64,000 nucleotides of DNA. It comes from Ignelater luminosus. Its lineage: Eukaryota; Arthropoda; Insecta; Coleoptera; Elateridae. Positions 1 to 13,240 of the stretch are shown one piece after another. Location: contig VTPC01000816.1 in NCBI GenBank assembly GCA_011009095.1, forward strand, positions 124,001 through 188,000. The letters run 5' to 3'. A program made the translations under genes and the position numbers. The notes under the pieces were generated by a model. That model did not search any database. It was not told where the DNA came from and worked only from the letters and a program-made list of their open reading frames with translations. Every line of letters begins with the position of its first letter. The stretch's first letter is position 1.

Positions 1-1430
1 AGAATCTTTTTAATTTGCAGGGCAGTATAGTATACTCTTATGGAGAGCTTAAAATGTTTTTCATTTCTCTTGAACAGTTTACTCCAGTAGACCTGACTGG
101 TTCTTGAAGCTCCGTTGCTTTCAATGCATGGTTATGGTCATTAATAGGAAAATTAAAATGAAAAAAAACGAAATTAGGCAAATTATAAAATTAAAGGCAG
201 TTGAAGGTTTTGCAATGTAGAAAATGAATTTCTAACCTGATATCGTCTAGCCGCTCTAAAAGTAGAATAAAGGGAACGGCCAAGTGTTTCTGGAAATATT
301 CTCCTCTTCAGTTTGTGTACAAAAGATGTGGACTGGTGGAATTAGAAGGAGAGACGCTCAGCAGGACCCGGAGGTGAATAGCAAGATGATTGTGGTGATG
401 AAAGACACACTCGAAGCAGAAGATATGAAAATAACTGTCGGTTTTGGTTCTGACTTGTTCGATGTGCTCGTTCGATCAGGGTGTTTTTGAAACTGGAGGC
501 CCAGAGTTCAAGTCTGAGGAAGTGTAGTGTTCTTAGAATATCACGGTTACCTGGTAGGTTTAATTTGATTTATAAATAGCTTATTTACCAAGCTGCAACG
601 TACCTGGTCGATGTATGAGACAATCATCTTCGCCGAGTGTAGACGACTCTTCCTCTAAGGCATCGTCATCCAACTAAGTCATTGTGGTGAATCTTTGAAC
701 TTTCCTAGGCTTCTCAATCCATCAGGTGCCGGCCGAAATGGATGGCAAGACCTTTCAGAGGATGGTGATTGAGTTATGGATCAGTGATGGATAAATCAAA
801 GTGGATCGCTAGTCAAAGTTCTCGTCAGCCCGTAATTTGCAATAGTCGCATGGTGGACGTCCTCTGGAGATGGTGTAGAATAGCATGAAGCATGAAGTAG
901 AAAAGTCATCGTTGGACGATCAAGGAACCGTAAGTAACCTTTGGAATGTGCCTGCGAGGAACCCATTACTGACCACGTCTGGGGTTTCAAACGTCTGTGA
1001 CTGATGAGCGTAGTGCCGAAGGACAAAGTGGTGGAGCTTTGCTTGCGAAATATTCAGTTAAGATGACCTGAACTATGTTGATGGCCTGGGCAAGACTGGA
1101 AAGGCGATATTTCTCTTTTGAGAACCACTACCCTAACCCCCACTCCCAATCGGTGGAGGAGGCGGTGTCGGGCAGCCGAATAAAGAGTACTGGCAGGTGC
1201 TGTAAACCCCTCGACAATCCACCGCATGATCAACCTGGAGAGCATGGGTAGTTTCACAACGACTGTAGACGACTCTTTCCATAAGCGGTGTCGTCTGTCG
1301 GTCACTATGGAGATGCTCAGATGTCTTGTGTTCTCCAACCCAGGGAGCTTCCGGTAACCAAGGGCCTCCAATGCGCATAACACCGAAGTCTGACCACTGT
1401 CCAGGACTTGAGAATTATTTATAGAGAAAA
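1..1430. other. Less AT-rich block of unknown origin with an internal duplication
   Basis: This stretch has visibly more G+C than the following 9 kb. Several short frames are open on both strands, for example minus 1054-1383 and plus 284-490, but none shows a family I recognise and no reading runs through the block. A segment starting near 637 recurs near 1262. Both copies share TGTAGACGACTCTT and then diverge while keeping similar spacing (GTCATTGTGG near 680 against GTCACTATGG near 1301). The likely explanation is a decayed mobile element or an old duplication. I cannot assign a class. Confidence 0.35.
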
Positions 1431-4400
1431 GATTTAAGAAAATAGTAGTTGCACCTGGGTTTACTATGTACGTAGATTAGATTGTAGTAGAGGAACAAAA
1501 TACGATGGTTTTTAATATTGAAGGAAAAGCAGATGATAATTCCAGTGATGTAAAACTCGGTTTTAGCGGAACATGTTACTAAACATAACCATAGATTTGT
1601 TCTATTAAAAAATATTAAAAAGATAATAAACCATAAAGGAAATCCTTAATTATATCATGCAACCTTGTAGATGGCCAAATGTTATTTAAAAATCATTAAT
1701 AGCTGTGAATGCTATTTTTCCTAAATAATAAGGAAAATGACGAGTTCTATTGTGAACTGAACCATACATTTGTTATTTAATTTGCTCCAAATACAACTAC
1801 AGTGAATTGCAAATCCACTTCCTTGTGTTACATACATACATTCCAAAAAATCTTTTTTTGATCATTTTAAGTTACTAACGATCCCTGATGCTTAGTCATA
1901 ATATTCAATAACCTTTTAAAATAAAAACTGAAAAAGTAAAATATTTAAATAACGTTAATCATCCGGAAATAAAGTCATGTCAGTTATTAGACTTAAATAC
2001 AACGAACGGTTAAACAAGAAATTCCAGTTCTAAAAAAAAAGGTTTAACGATTAGTCACTCTTATAATGAACCTTTTCAAATCGGATGTGTAATAAATAAT
2101 TAATAATAGTTAATTATTAGAAGAAGCAGTGCTCATCGACATCGATGTTATGTATTTTATGCATTCCCAATGAAAGCAACAGTTGCAGACTAAAAAAAGA
2201 AAGAACTGTTACTTTCATGTGATACAGAAAACGAAAGTGGATTTACTTCTTTTAAAATCTCCGCGTGATTGCCTTGATATCTGCTGGTAGCAGTTTTACT
2301 GCAGATAGTCTGTCTTGGTGTATAATATAAAACGAGAAAATCACTACTGTGGTGGTTACCAACATAGCCATGTCATGATCATTTTGTACCGATTTTAAGC
2401 CAGATATAAACTTAACGTAATAACTGGTAATTTCAAAGTTGCCGTAATACTACGAGCACGAGTTTTAGATTTCTAGTACATTTTTCGATTTAAATGCAGT
2501 TTCTCATTGCAGTAATACATTAAATATGGCAAATCATGTTGCCCTCATTTTTAATAATTGATGCTGTAATAACTCATTGCTTTAAGGGAAATTATTATAC
2601 AACAACCCTAGAATATAAGAACAAAGGAATATTGTTCTTATTTAAATTGTAGAGAAAATGAAATTTAGTTACTACTATTAGAAATTTATGTATTTCAATT
2701 AATTTCATCTTTCATCTTTGATCTTGCGTTCATTAAATATTTAATAGGTTAATTCTCTAAATTTATTGATGTTCCGTAAATCCTCGCGCCCTCATTTCAA
2801 TTCTCAATAAACCATTCTCCGGTTAAAAGGATAGACAAGACGGAAGAAAAATTACTTCGCGTGTCCTCTTTTTATTCAATTTTATAATATGGCAATTCTT
2901 ATTCTGAACATTTTTTCTACGAAGGTTAGGCTTTAATAGGTTTTTGAAATTAAAGAACTTAATTAATGTTTCCCTGATAAATAGAAGAAGAGAAAGAAAG
3001 AAATAGGAAGGAAAGACGCGTTAGAGGTGCTTTTTAAAATAAAATTGTAAAAGCGAATTGCCCTAATTTTTTAGTTCTTCATTAAATGGACACGACGGAG
3101 TAGAGTTAATTAATACTGAAACCAATTCAGGTCGAATAACGCAGTTTGAAAATACACTGTCGAGGTCCGTCCCGCGGCTTCATTTACATTTTATTAAATA
3201 GGTCAAAAACATTAATTTTATTTTTGGATAATCCTGTTTTTGGTCTATCTTAAAACTGTTGTATTAAACATTATTATTGAATTAAACCTGAAAAGATAAT
3301 CTAATATAAAAACTCATTTCGATTTCAGTTTGTTCAACAATGTTCTAAATAATTAATGTAATATAACCAATAATTTTACCATTAACTGTAAATATTATTG
3401 ATACGCACAATAAACATTTAGATTAGAAAAATGTTTATAAAAAACGTTAAGAGTATAACTTACATTAAAATCGAGTTGGCAAGCGTAAAATATTGAGGTT
3501 TTGTCCGGGCAGTAAACTAACCTCAAAAACTTTTCTGTCGCTTTTGACAGTCAAGATAGACAATTTTCTAGGCGTACCAATACAATTTTACAAAATCACA
3601 ATTCAATTAGTAATCATAAAGATTAGTTCTAGTCAATTTTTAATTTTATTAATTCAGAGAATTTTTTCTTATTATAAAGAAGATACCTAACCAATTTTAT
3701 TTATTTAAGATCAAGTAAATAAAAAGGAATGGTTTCCATTGTTGCCAAATCATATTTATAAATTCATTTACGAAGAATTTTTCTAGGCAGTAACTGCACA
3801 CAAATATTCTGTCAAAAATAACACTCGAGTCGGAAGAATTCACTTTTTAGAATGAATAAGGCCTAAAATACTTTAGTTGATTTTTCTAGTTGTTCCGCAT
3901 ATAAGTTTGAGAAAATTTTAAATGGATTTACTTCGAAAATATAAAATCAAGTTAGAATTATCTACATAGTAAATAGCTTTGTGGTAATGAAAGTACTTGG
4001 AGGAATAACAGAAGAACAGCTTTCAAATTACCTGTTAATTAATTACAACTACTAGTCGTTAAACATGAATTCAACAAATTTTGCTATTATGGTTTTGGTA
4101 TGGTAGAAAAACTAAAATCAAAATTTAATATAAATAATGGAACTAGTCGGACTTTCGAAATTCTTGAATACAATAATCCAATTTTTTAAGAATGTCCGAT
4201 ATCTATAACGCTTGCAAGATTAGTCATTTTTATGTTGTGTCAGTTAGGAAGTTTGAGTTTTCGAAGATTCGAAGAGCATTCTTTGAAGTTCGTAGTTTTT
4301 CGTCTTCTAACCCCACGTTGGGTTTTTATATACATCGATACAATTCATTTAGTTAGTAGAGAATTGATAACAACATTGGGGAACAATCGGGCCAAAGTGA

Positions 4401-7400
4401 AAATACGAACTTTTTTCGATCTTGGTAAGTACTAGATTAATTTCCATGATTTTGAAATTGCGATCACTACTTGCCTATTAGTTTGCAAAAAAATGTTTGA
4501 AAGCCTAAAATGCGAAGAGTTCATGGATAGGGAAGCTGTTTTAGAAACACGCATTCCTTTACCCTTGACAAAATTGAGTTCCATAAACATACGGTTGGGT
4601 AGATGAGATGGAGACTTTTGAAAGATACCGAAACCCTGCGCCATTCAGTGACCAACAATATAAATCTTTTTCAATTGTAGTTTTGCCGCTAGAGAAAGGC
4701 AAATTTCAAAATCATATTCCAATGTAAACGAAAACAGATAGGATAGGCGATAATCTTTGAATGGAAATCGGATTCAGATATATTCCCAACTGGTGCTTTT
4801 ATTTATTCGCTTATAATTCAGACATGCATGGCAAGCGATAATACGCCGCATCTATAACAGAGCTGGGTATACGGAATCAAATCAACAATTAAGATGGCAG
4901 ATAATCTATGCCCGCTTCCTCTACTCCACCTCACATTTACTATAAGATCAGACCTAAAAATGGCATCCAATCTAACACAAAATTGTCATTTCTATTCAAT
5001 AATTTGTTTTTTAAAATCATACATCGACAAGATCCAAAAAGTGCTGAAAGTCTAGACCGCATAATACCAGCGATCCCATTTATTTTTTTGTTCCGTAAAA
5101 GCTTAGATCGAGATTTAAAGCTGGGTACTAATTTGAATTCTTCTTATGAAAACATAAGGATAAAGGAAACCGTGATGTTAATTATCAAATTGTTTTTTAT
5201 TTTATTTATTTTAGCATTAACATCGATTAATGTCCTTAATTTATAGGAACTGGTGTTACATACATATATTGATTTGTTGAACTCTTGATAAACCTAACCT
5301 AAAAATTCTTCTAAGATTGAATCTCACTATCGCTTATTGAAAATGATCAAAAACGTTTTAAAGATTTATTTTACCTAACAAGAATCCTTGATAAAAGATG
5401 ATTCGTTAGATGGCAATCCGCGATTAACCAAACAAAAGACTACTATCACAATGTTAAATTGACACTATCGCTTTGAATTAACCATCGTTACAGGAAGTGC
5501 CTAGAATTCATAATAAACCAAAAGGTTAACACAATACAGTCATGTAGCTCCTTATTATGTTGTCTTTGTTATGTCGGTAATTATAAGAGACAATCCTCGA
5601 ATTTTTCTTCGGGCACGTTACAGTGTTGAGCGCTCTCTTGTTCATTGTTCCCATTGTTCTATTGTATTTAATTATAGCACCCGCATTGACGTAGCACCAA
5701 AATGCATCCTAACGTACGTTAGTAGGTATGTCTATGTAACTAGTAGATGCATCGAGTAAGAACAGCAGCGATATAGTGGGAAGCTGTAAAGCTGTTGTAA
5801 TTGCCAAAGGTCTAATTGTTCTGATGTTACCCCGCTCTCAACATGTTGATAAACGTTGTTGACGGAAGTCGTTAAAACATCGAGAGAGTATATCAATGTT
5901 ATTTCTGCCCTAATATAATTCTCCTCACACTACTCCTACATTCGGAAAATTATTATGATGATGGTGGTAATTTTTAATTACTGATCCTCGGAGTTCGAAA
6001 TGAACCTTTTTAACTGGCTTTGCAACAAGTAATTAAAACGAATTTTATGCCCCGTTGTTATTGTTTTATGCAATTTCCAAGTAGGCGTTTTATTTGCAAA
6101 ATTGATACGTACACACTAAGACCTTTTTTGATGAAGCAATCGAGCTATAAAATCGTTAATGATATTGTAGGCATATCAGTATTTTCTTTATTCCTTCAGA
6201 TATAAAACAGGATTTTACATATTAACCGTTGCTTTTGTTACCAGCTTTTGTTCGTTTTCTCTTTTTTACTCTCGATTTGAATTCACTATTAATTTCTATT
6301 ATAACAACATAATCATCCGATGTTCGAGTTGTGCAAGGTGTACCGAAAACAAAAAAAAAACAACATAATAAAAAGATTTATAGACTGGTTTTATAAATTA
6401 TAATTACACGGTGCAATCTCTGCATAAAATTACTTCCTTGTTTTTGTTGTTATTATTAGTTCTAAGGTGTGGTTATACACTCTATAGTATAGTTACTACA
6501 CTAGCAGTTGTAAAATATGAAACATAATCGCTAGAGCGTGAAAAATGATTCAAGTGCAACAATAGAAGTAGCAAAGTGATACACTGACCAAATAACAGAA
6601 CACACAAATCATCACACAATAATAGAGAAACTTCAATGGACTCTTTCATTGTCAACCGTACTATTATAAAAAAGAGGGACGAAATCTAAAATGTTAAATT
6701 GGTATAAAAAGAGATCATTTTATTGTTTCAGAAAATTGTTTGAATAAAACATAACCTTACTTTTTCGAACAGTTGAAAAGCGTGATCGTTAATGATGTTT
6801 TGTTTGGTTTTGTTCAGTGTTTGACAGTTCAATTAATCGGTACCAACCTAACCTTAGTTCAGTATTTAGCAAGAATTTAAAATCAGTGAGTATTAGTCGT
6901 GTCATTATTGCATTTATTAAAATTAAAATTGAAAGTTTATCTAGGTGATAATTAAAAATAAAACTACGGAGAGATTTAAAAAATTATTTGTGATTGCTGT
7001 TGCACCGGTTAATATAACCCCCACCCACTTACTTTTTTGTACTCTTGTCATATAATCGTCGTTTCTCTTACGAGGTTATGTCAATACACCAAATTCTAAT
7101 TTAACAGATTTTATGTAAGATTTATAAATGTTTTTAGCTTATTGATTTTTAATGTTTTTTAGTTTTAACTACAAGTGGTATATTTTAAATTTAAATTTTA
7201 TTTTCAAAAATGTTCAATAAAAATAAAAATGTGCCACGGGCAGGCGGTACCAACATTGCAAATAAATGACTTGCTAAATATAATTGAAACAAATGTTGTT
7301 AAATATTTTCCATATCAAATTGAAACAGACTTTAGTTGCTTTGGGATTTTATGAAAAATTTGTAGAATTTATAAACAATCCAGTCTAGCGCCGCTGCTGG

Positions 7401-8366
7401 TACACTTGACATTTTTGTTTCTCTTTTATCTAGTTGACCATGAACTTATCAGATGACTGACTGTCACATAACGGCCATTATGATTTCTTCCATTTTCACA
7501 TCTGAAATTTGATTTCAATAATTTTTGTCTATTATGGAAATCCAATCAGATTTGTATTTTAGTGAGTTCTTAGAATTTATAATTTCTGTCATCGTCTCAT
7601 ATTCTCTATTCTAACCTCTAATCCAATAGTAGTAGTTAGTTTGGCTAGTGGTGGTGGTGGCGTGTTTATGTTCAAAATAATAAATACGTTAGTTTTTGAG
7701 GTAACATTGTTCAAATAAAATGTAATTTAACTCATAATATCCCTTTTTTAAACGAGTACAAAGTAGAAATAACGAATATCTCCGTATAATTGTACTATTT
7801 TAATTAACCTTCATGAGATTGTTCAGTATTTGAATTTAAGGAGTGATTGAAAGCGCACAATGACATTTAAATCTGCGATGAAACCAAATCTGGAAGTAAC
7901 TCCTCTTATTAAAATAGAACGAAATCGTGTAAACTAACCTTTAACTACATTAACTAGATGTAACGGTATTCTAACCTAACTTTTTGATTTATCGTTACTA
8001 GCGTTACAACATTTCTTTATATTGACTATTAAAAAGTAAAAGTAAATTAAACTTTGATGTTGAAAATACTCTTGATAACTAATCTTGTGTTCTGTTCTGT
8101 TTCAGGTAAGGCGGTTTGAATATCTTCACAGATTAGTAGTTGTGGTGAGTCATGCCAAAACTATCGTTAATTAATGATTATTCCAATAGTAACTTTTTAA
8201 TAAAAATATGGGTGTATTAATTAAAATGTTTTTACTTTTAATTTTAATGTCAATTAATTTTGTTGCAAATCAACCTTGTCAAGGTCTGAGTTTTCGATTT
8301 CTTTTCGGCAACATAATTGTAATTTAAAAGAATATAGTTAATCTTGTTTCAGCTACATTTATATTT
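1431..8366. other. AT-rich noncoding stretch, nothing recognised
   Basis: About 7 kb of AT-rich sequence rich in A and T runs. No open frame longer than about 110 codons occurs and none resembles a known protein. No terminal inverted repeat pair, tRNA-like fold or long tandem repeat was seen by eye. Isolated acceptor-like and donor-like strings occur (for example around 8090-8145) but do not frame a convincing exon. Confidence 0.5.
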
Positions 8367-8440
8367 AAAAAGTTGCTGTGGAGGAGGTGTAAGGTCACAG
8401 AATATCACATGATCTGCAACTTTTTGGGGTCCTTGCACCT
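8367..8440 (+). other. Interleaved inverted repeats (pseudoknot-like order)
   Basis: Two inverted-repeat pairs are interleaved. AAAAAGTTGC at 8367-8376 pairs with GCAACTTTTT at 8416-8425. AGGTGTAAGG at 8385-8394 pairs with CCTTGCACCT at 8431-8440, with one G-T pair. The order 1-2-1'-2' is that of an H-type pseudoknot in RNA. No flanking gene supports transcription, so it may be chance or the core of a decayed element. Confidence 0.3.
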
Positions 8441-10760
8441 TCTAGTTTAGCGAACTCTCACATATTCATATAACCATTTTTAAATATAACCATAATTTAA
8501 TTCTGTTATTTTTTTGCAATTTGTATGCTCTTTTGGGGTTTCCAAATTTAATTAAGTTTATGCACAGCTAGTACCAACTTTTAATTAATCCATTTTACTG
8601 AAATCTACAACTCTCAAAATATAACAGGCGATTTTGTAGGTTGCAGATAGAAACAAAAGAGAATTTCAACTGTTATTTTATTAAATTGGGTACAATCAGG
8701 TAAGTCGCACCCATTATTATGAGTATGTCAGACATTTCCATATTACTATAATTTGGCATTTAGATTATTAGATTCCATTACTTATCATGTTTAGAATCGT
8801 GAATATTATTTATCTATAGCTCATTATCTCTACAATTTTAAGGATAATGTGATGGCAGTTGTTATTTAACTAAATGTTACTAGAACTTTTCCTCTACTCT
8901 TTTGAACTTTCAGAAATGCGTTTTATTATATTTGAATATTATGAGTTTATGTGAAAGTGAACTTTAACTTCTAAAAAACGAAAACGTCAAATAGAACCAC
9001 CCTACAAAATCAATAAATCAGAAAATAATCGCCCATGGAAACAAACATTGCAATTTGCTATCTTAGAATTTGTCTTCACTGTTTCTTCTTCTTCTGGCAA
9101 TTAAACAACGAGGTTATTGTAAATCACTCAACGCTGGTAACACCTTGTGATGAATGCCAAAGAGGCCTTAAATTTATCAAGTTGCGTTTTTGCGACAAAG
9201 AGCTTTTTTCCAAGATTTGGACGTACGAGTTCAACGCAGTCTTCAGAACCAACCAGTTTACTGATAACATCTATTTTTGGGCACCACTGCTGCCCTTTGT
9301 TGTCGCTAGAAATGATTGTGTTTGTCTTATTTAATCTCAAGGTCCTGTTAAATCTCTCTGCATTGATAAAATACGTTTGTTGTGTTGTGCTTTACTGCGG
9401 CCGTTTTGCGCCTTCAGTATTATTATTTGGTCGATCATCTACTCACCTACAAGGATCAGACAATAGATAAAATAAAGTTAAAGAATTTTTAAAAATTTGA
9501 ATTCTGTGATAATCCGCAATATGAGATGATCGTTAGGTGCCTATGGCGCGTGAATGTAAATACATAAATCAAAGGCGGTAATACTTTTTCCGTAATATTT
9601 TGACAGTGTGATTTACTTAATAAAATTTTTGAAAAATTAAATGATTTCATTTTTAATATTTCGGCCACACAACCTATTGATGAATGTTTGAATCTTTTGC
9701 ATTTTATGCGACCATATAAAAATAAAATAAAATAAAAATGAAGAGTGTGGCGAAAAATTGAGTTTTGTGAAGGAACAGATTGTAGAAGAAAAAAAAAGGA
9801 AAATTTACTGCTGTTACGCCTAATAAACTAAATAGCCAAAAATAAATTAATAGTCCAAATCACTTAATGGCCTTCTGAACCTTATATTCATATTAATTTA
9901 TGAATATTTTATGGCTTTTAGTGCAACCCGAGCCGCGGCTACTGAAAAGAACGTGTATATACCAACGGTAACATTATTAATAACCTCATTCATTTTATTA
10001 TGACAATTTTTTATCTTTTGACAGACGTCCTACATATAATAATCGTATTAGCGCTGCTCATTTCATTTGCATTGATTAATGCGGGGGTGAAGTATCATAC
10101 ATAAAATAAAGAAGGATGAAACAAAGAAAAGAGAAACAAAACAAAACTTTTTAATCTGGCCGATCGGTTAAATGGTGTGCAAACAAAATTCTTAACGTTT
10201 TTATCTGTTTTATCTGTAAAGCCGTAAATTTTATGAATTTTCATTTTTGTTGGGTGCAGCAAGGACTTGAAATAGGAGTGAACGACACGACTTTTAAAAT
10301 TGTTTCATAAATAAAAAAGATCATTATTGTTATTATAGTATTGCAATATTTATACGTCTATCTGCTTTAGTAATAGAAAGTTGAGTAATACCACAAATAC
10401 AGCATATCACGGAAAAAGGGAATGGCAAGGAAATCTGCATTTTATAAAACAAGCCATTTGTATGAGATGATTTCAAATAACGAGGTCAAAACTAAAGGTA
10501 ACGAAAGTATCGGAAGCGAAATTATTTTACCGTTACGTTTTAATAGTGTCTGTGTGTATGTGTTTGAGATTTTATTTTTGTATATATTTGCGTTGTATAA
10601 TATTATTATTTATGCGCATAATTTTTATTTTCGCTTTCTCATAATTGCTAATTTTTGTTTGGTCTGGAATTTTAAGCATCGCTTTTTCTTTTTATAATCA
10701 TAACTGTTCAGTTTTTAATAGACAGAAGAACAGTATAGTTCTTACAATTTTTTATAGTGT
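8441..10760. other. AT-rich noncoding stretch with one weak minus-strand frame
   Basis: Nothing here could be assigned. The minus-strand frame 9128-9340 (70 codons) has a mixed, protein-like composition with the phrase VELVRPNLGKKLF. The opposite strand is open over the same bases (9035-9334) and no family was recognised, so it could be an old mobile-element scrap or chance. The rest is A/T-rich with short homopolymers. Confidence 0.35.
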
Positions 10761-10765
10761 ACATA

Positions 10766-10860
10766 TACAGGGTTGTCAAAAAAAACATTATTTTGTTTTT
10801 TTGACTTTTTCCCACTTTTTAAAAATAGCTGACTATAAGTTACTCTTGTAAACATTTTAT
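10766..10860 (+). repeat. Single mariner-type MITE end
   Basis: TACAGGGTTGTCAAAAAAAA begins near 10768 directly after a TA-rich context. The form TA-CAGGGTTGTC is typical of TA-target MITE ends in insects. I did not find the matching inverted end downstream, so this is either a solo end or a decayed element. Confidence 0.3.
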
Positions 10861-10974
10861 CACTATTTCAACTATTTTAGTAAGAGATGCCAGTTTTTAA
10901 AAATCTGTATCAATAAATTAGTATGATATTCATAATTAAATGTTGCTTTTAAAATATGCAATTTGTTTTACGGA

Positions 10975-11225
10975 AATCGTTCGGGCCTTTTGAATTTCTC
11001 GGCCCTTCGGGTCTACCAGGCCGTTTTGATCTGTCGGGCTTTTTGGATCTTCCAGCTCCACGGGCTTCTCTGTTGAGCCGTTTGGGACCTCTTGTGGCGC
11101 TTGGGCCTCTTGGACTGTTTGGGCTTCCCGGGCCTGTCTGATCGAGAAGTTACCGGGTTTTTTAAGGGCTGCGTCAAGTTGATTTTCATTCGAACCGGGA
11201 CTGAAAATCTCGGCCCGTGCAGGAG
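10975..11225 (-). mobile_element. Truncated CCCGA-rich hAT-like element
   Basis: On the minus strand this begins GCACGGGCCGAGATTTTCAG and continues with repeated CCCGA/GCCCGA words. The order of the matching blocks (start, CAGCCC near 11170, GGTAACTT, GATC, then short CCCGA-rich units) is the same as in the fuller element at 26448-27104. The copy stops near 10975 without the far end of that element. The frames open across it on both strands read as proline-, glycine- or lysine-rich peptides only because of the repeat. Confidence 0.6.
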
Positions 11226-12728
11226 ATACAAAATGAAAATTGAAAACAAGTTGTGAGTACTGCAGTATTGTCATGTATGGAGATTTTACCCCAAATTGGG
11301 GATTTTTTTAACTTGGTGGGGAAATTAGTAAGGATCTTAAAAAAGTGGGGATTTATTGGAGATAACAGTTGGTCATTATTTTATGTAAAAATACATATTT
11401 TTACAAAAGGTACGTATTTTCTTAGAAAAGTCACTATTAGTACGTATATTTTACTTTTAAATATGGCACTCATTCTAAGCTTGGTAGAAGCATAATTCGA
11501 GAAGATCGGCAAATAAAATGCGCATACAGGAATGCAGATTGCTCGAATAGACAACTACATACCGTTGAAGATTTTACTCGGCGTCTAGATTGCAGGCTAT
11601 AATTCGTCAGCACTCAAAGCCAGTTGGTGTAAGATAAAATACCGAAAAAGCAAAAAAAAGACGATTGCAAATTGAGCTCAATAACGATTTTCTTTTCGTT
11701 AGCGGCTCTGATATTTCACGTCAAATTCGACATGTTTAAACGTAAATTTATAAGTTTGAGGTTATTAGAAACTTGGATTCTAAAGAAATAGGATTATGAA
11801 TGTTTTTTTGTTGCGCTATTAAAGGCATTTTCGGAAACTTAACTTATAGTTTATTTGGATGATTTGAATAAAAGCACTTCCTTAAGTGTTTTATTTTTAT
11901 TTAATTTTCTCAACCGGTTTTGTTCAAATGAACATCTTCAGGAGAAAAATTGTTGTTAAATATGAATATAAAAATTCATTTTGTTGGATTTGTAGAAGTA
12001 ATTTTTAGCTGTAGGTAATCTTTTCCTTGTTTGTAGAATATGTAAAAGGTAAGTTTTCTGTATACAATGATTTTCTATTAATTAGTTCTGTATCAGCGAT
12101 AATAATTACACAACAATCAACCAATCAAGAGTTTTTTGATTGGCATCCCGTCATCGTAATTAATACTCGTGAACATAAGGAATGTTTATGACAACTGCAG
12201 TAGCAGCAGTCACTCAGGAGATTGTTCTCTGCTGAGACCTAGCATGTGCTGACAAAGTTTTTGCTGAATTAAGCTACTGGCATCAAATTCCTTTAATTTA
12301 CTTATTAAATACAATTCAACTGTGCCACCACTTATTGATGTTGTGGGTCGTAATGTCAACCAATTAGAAATGTGATATTAGCAGGTAGTCAGATAGACGA
12401 CTTAGTACGTAATGCACACCGTTCTTACAATTGTTGCACAACAAATGCTATGCTGACGGTCCGTAGAGTGCATAGGTGTACAGTTGCCTGATAATTTGAT
12501 GTTGGTTAGAATGCCCACATGTTCTGCCAATTGATATAATTCTGGCATTCTTAGCTACGTCACAACATCAGATTTCAGGATATGAAACAATTGTACACTT
12601 TGCGTCGCAAATCAAAAAAAGTAACAAAAGATTCAAAAATAACGACAAATATGAACTCTTCTTTGTGTTTGCTTTGTTTTTTGTTTTTTCAGAATTTAGA
12701 TATTTTGTAATATCTTGTTTAATATACT
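11226..12728. other. Noncoding stretch, nothing firmly recognised
   Basis: The block holds short GGGGATTT-type recurrences at 11280-11360 and a CAACCGGTTTTGTTCAAATG motif near 11914 of a kind seen in repeats. No element boundaries, coding exons or RNA genes could be supported. The open minus-strand frame at 12568-12753 is low-complexity. Confidence 0.4.
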
Positions 12729-12940
12729 CAAGAGCATAACTATAGCACCACATGCAATTTTGCTGTATTTAGCGAAATTACTTGGAGAATAACTCGGTTC
12801 TACAAATTTTCTAAATAATCCAGATAATTATGGGAAAAACAAAAACAATAAAGGGGGGGGGCAAAAAGTTTCTCCTATATCTCAATGGCGGTTAGTTAGG
12901 TTAGCAAAAATTGCGTGTGGTGCTATAGTTGTGCTCTTAA
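12729..12940. mobile_element. Short inverted-repeat element (MITE-like)
   Basis: The left arm at about 12729-12764 reads CAAGAGCATAACTATAGCAC and continues CACATGCAATTTTGCT. The right arm at about 12903-12940 is its inverse with only a few mismatches (TTAAGAGCACAACTATAGCA on the minus strand). The span is about 212 bp with an AT-rich interior containing a run of nine G near 12857. I could not define a target duplication, so the superfamily is open. Confidence 0.55.
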
Positions 12941-13079
12941 TTGTATAAAGAAATGCGATTTTTTGGTAGGTACATATATTTTTTTCAGCAATTCCCAATC
13001 CAAACCATGAGATAAATTAAAAATTTTGAGTGCATATGCAACTTAGTCGTTTTTTAATAGAAAAATAAAACAATAAATA

Positions 13080-13240
13080 TCATAAATCTTTAGATTTGGA
13101 AGTTTATGCCAGGTCTGGCAACGTTGTAGCTATAATCACCCTTTCCTCTTCTATTTTGATACATTTTGACGAAGTTTATCGTCATCTATTGGTTGATGAT
13201 TTTCATCTATAGCATAAAAGATTACTTTGTTCACAAGCAA
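13080..13240 (+). repeat. Dispersed repeat, copy 1 (partner near 20.04 kb)
   Basis: The order TTTAGATTTGGA, GGTCTGGCAACG, ATTGGTTGATGAT and GCATAAAAG matches the order TTCAGATTTGGA, GCTCTGGCAACG, TTTGGTTGATGAT and GCATAAAAG in the copy at about 20050-20210, with similar spacing. No coding potential is seen. The TCTGGCAAC block hints at a hAT-type end, but no termini were resolved. Confidence 0.55.

Noticed and set aside
5290-5303. CCTAACCTAA, similar to the insect TTAGG telomere repeat
   Set aside because: Only two units; isolated AACCTAACC words also occur near 6845 and 63524 and are expected by chance in such DNA.
10936-11274. Proline/glycine- or lysine-rich frames on both strands that look collagen-like
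   Set aside because: They are readings through the CCCGA repeat of a truncated transposon; the same repeat occurs without a frame at 26.5-27.1 kb.
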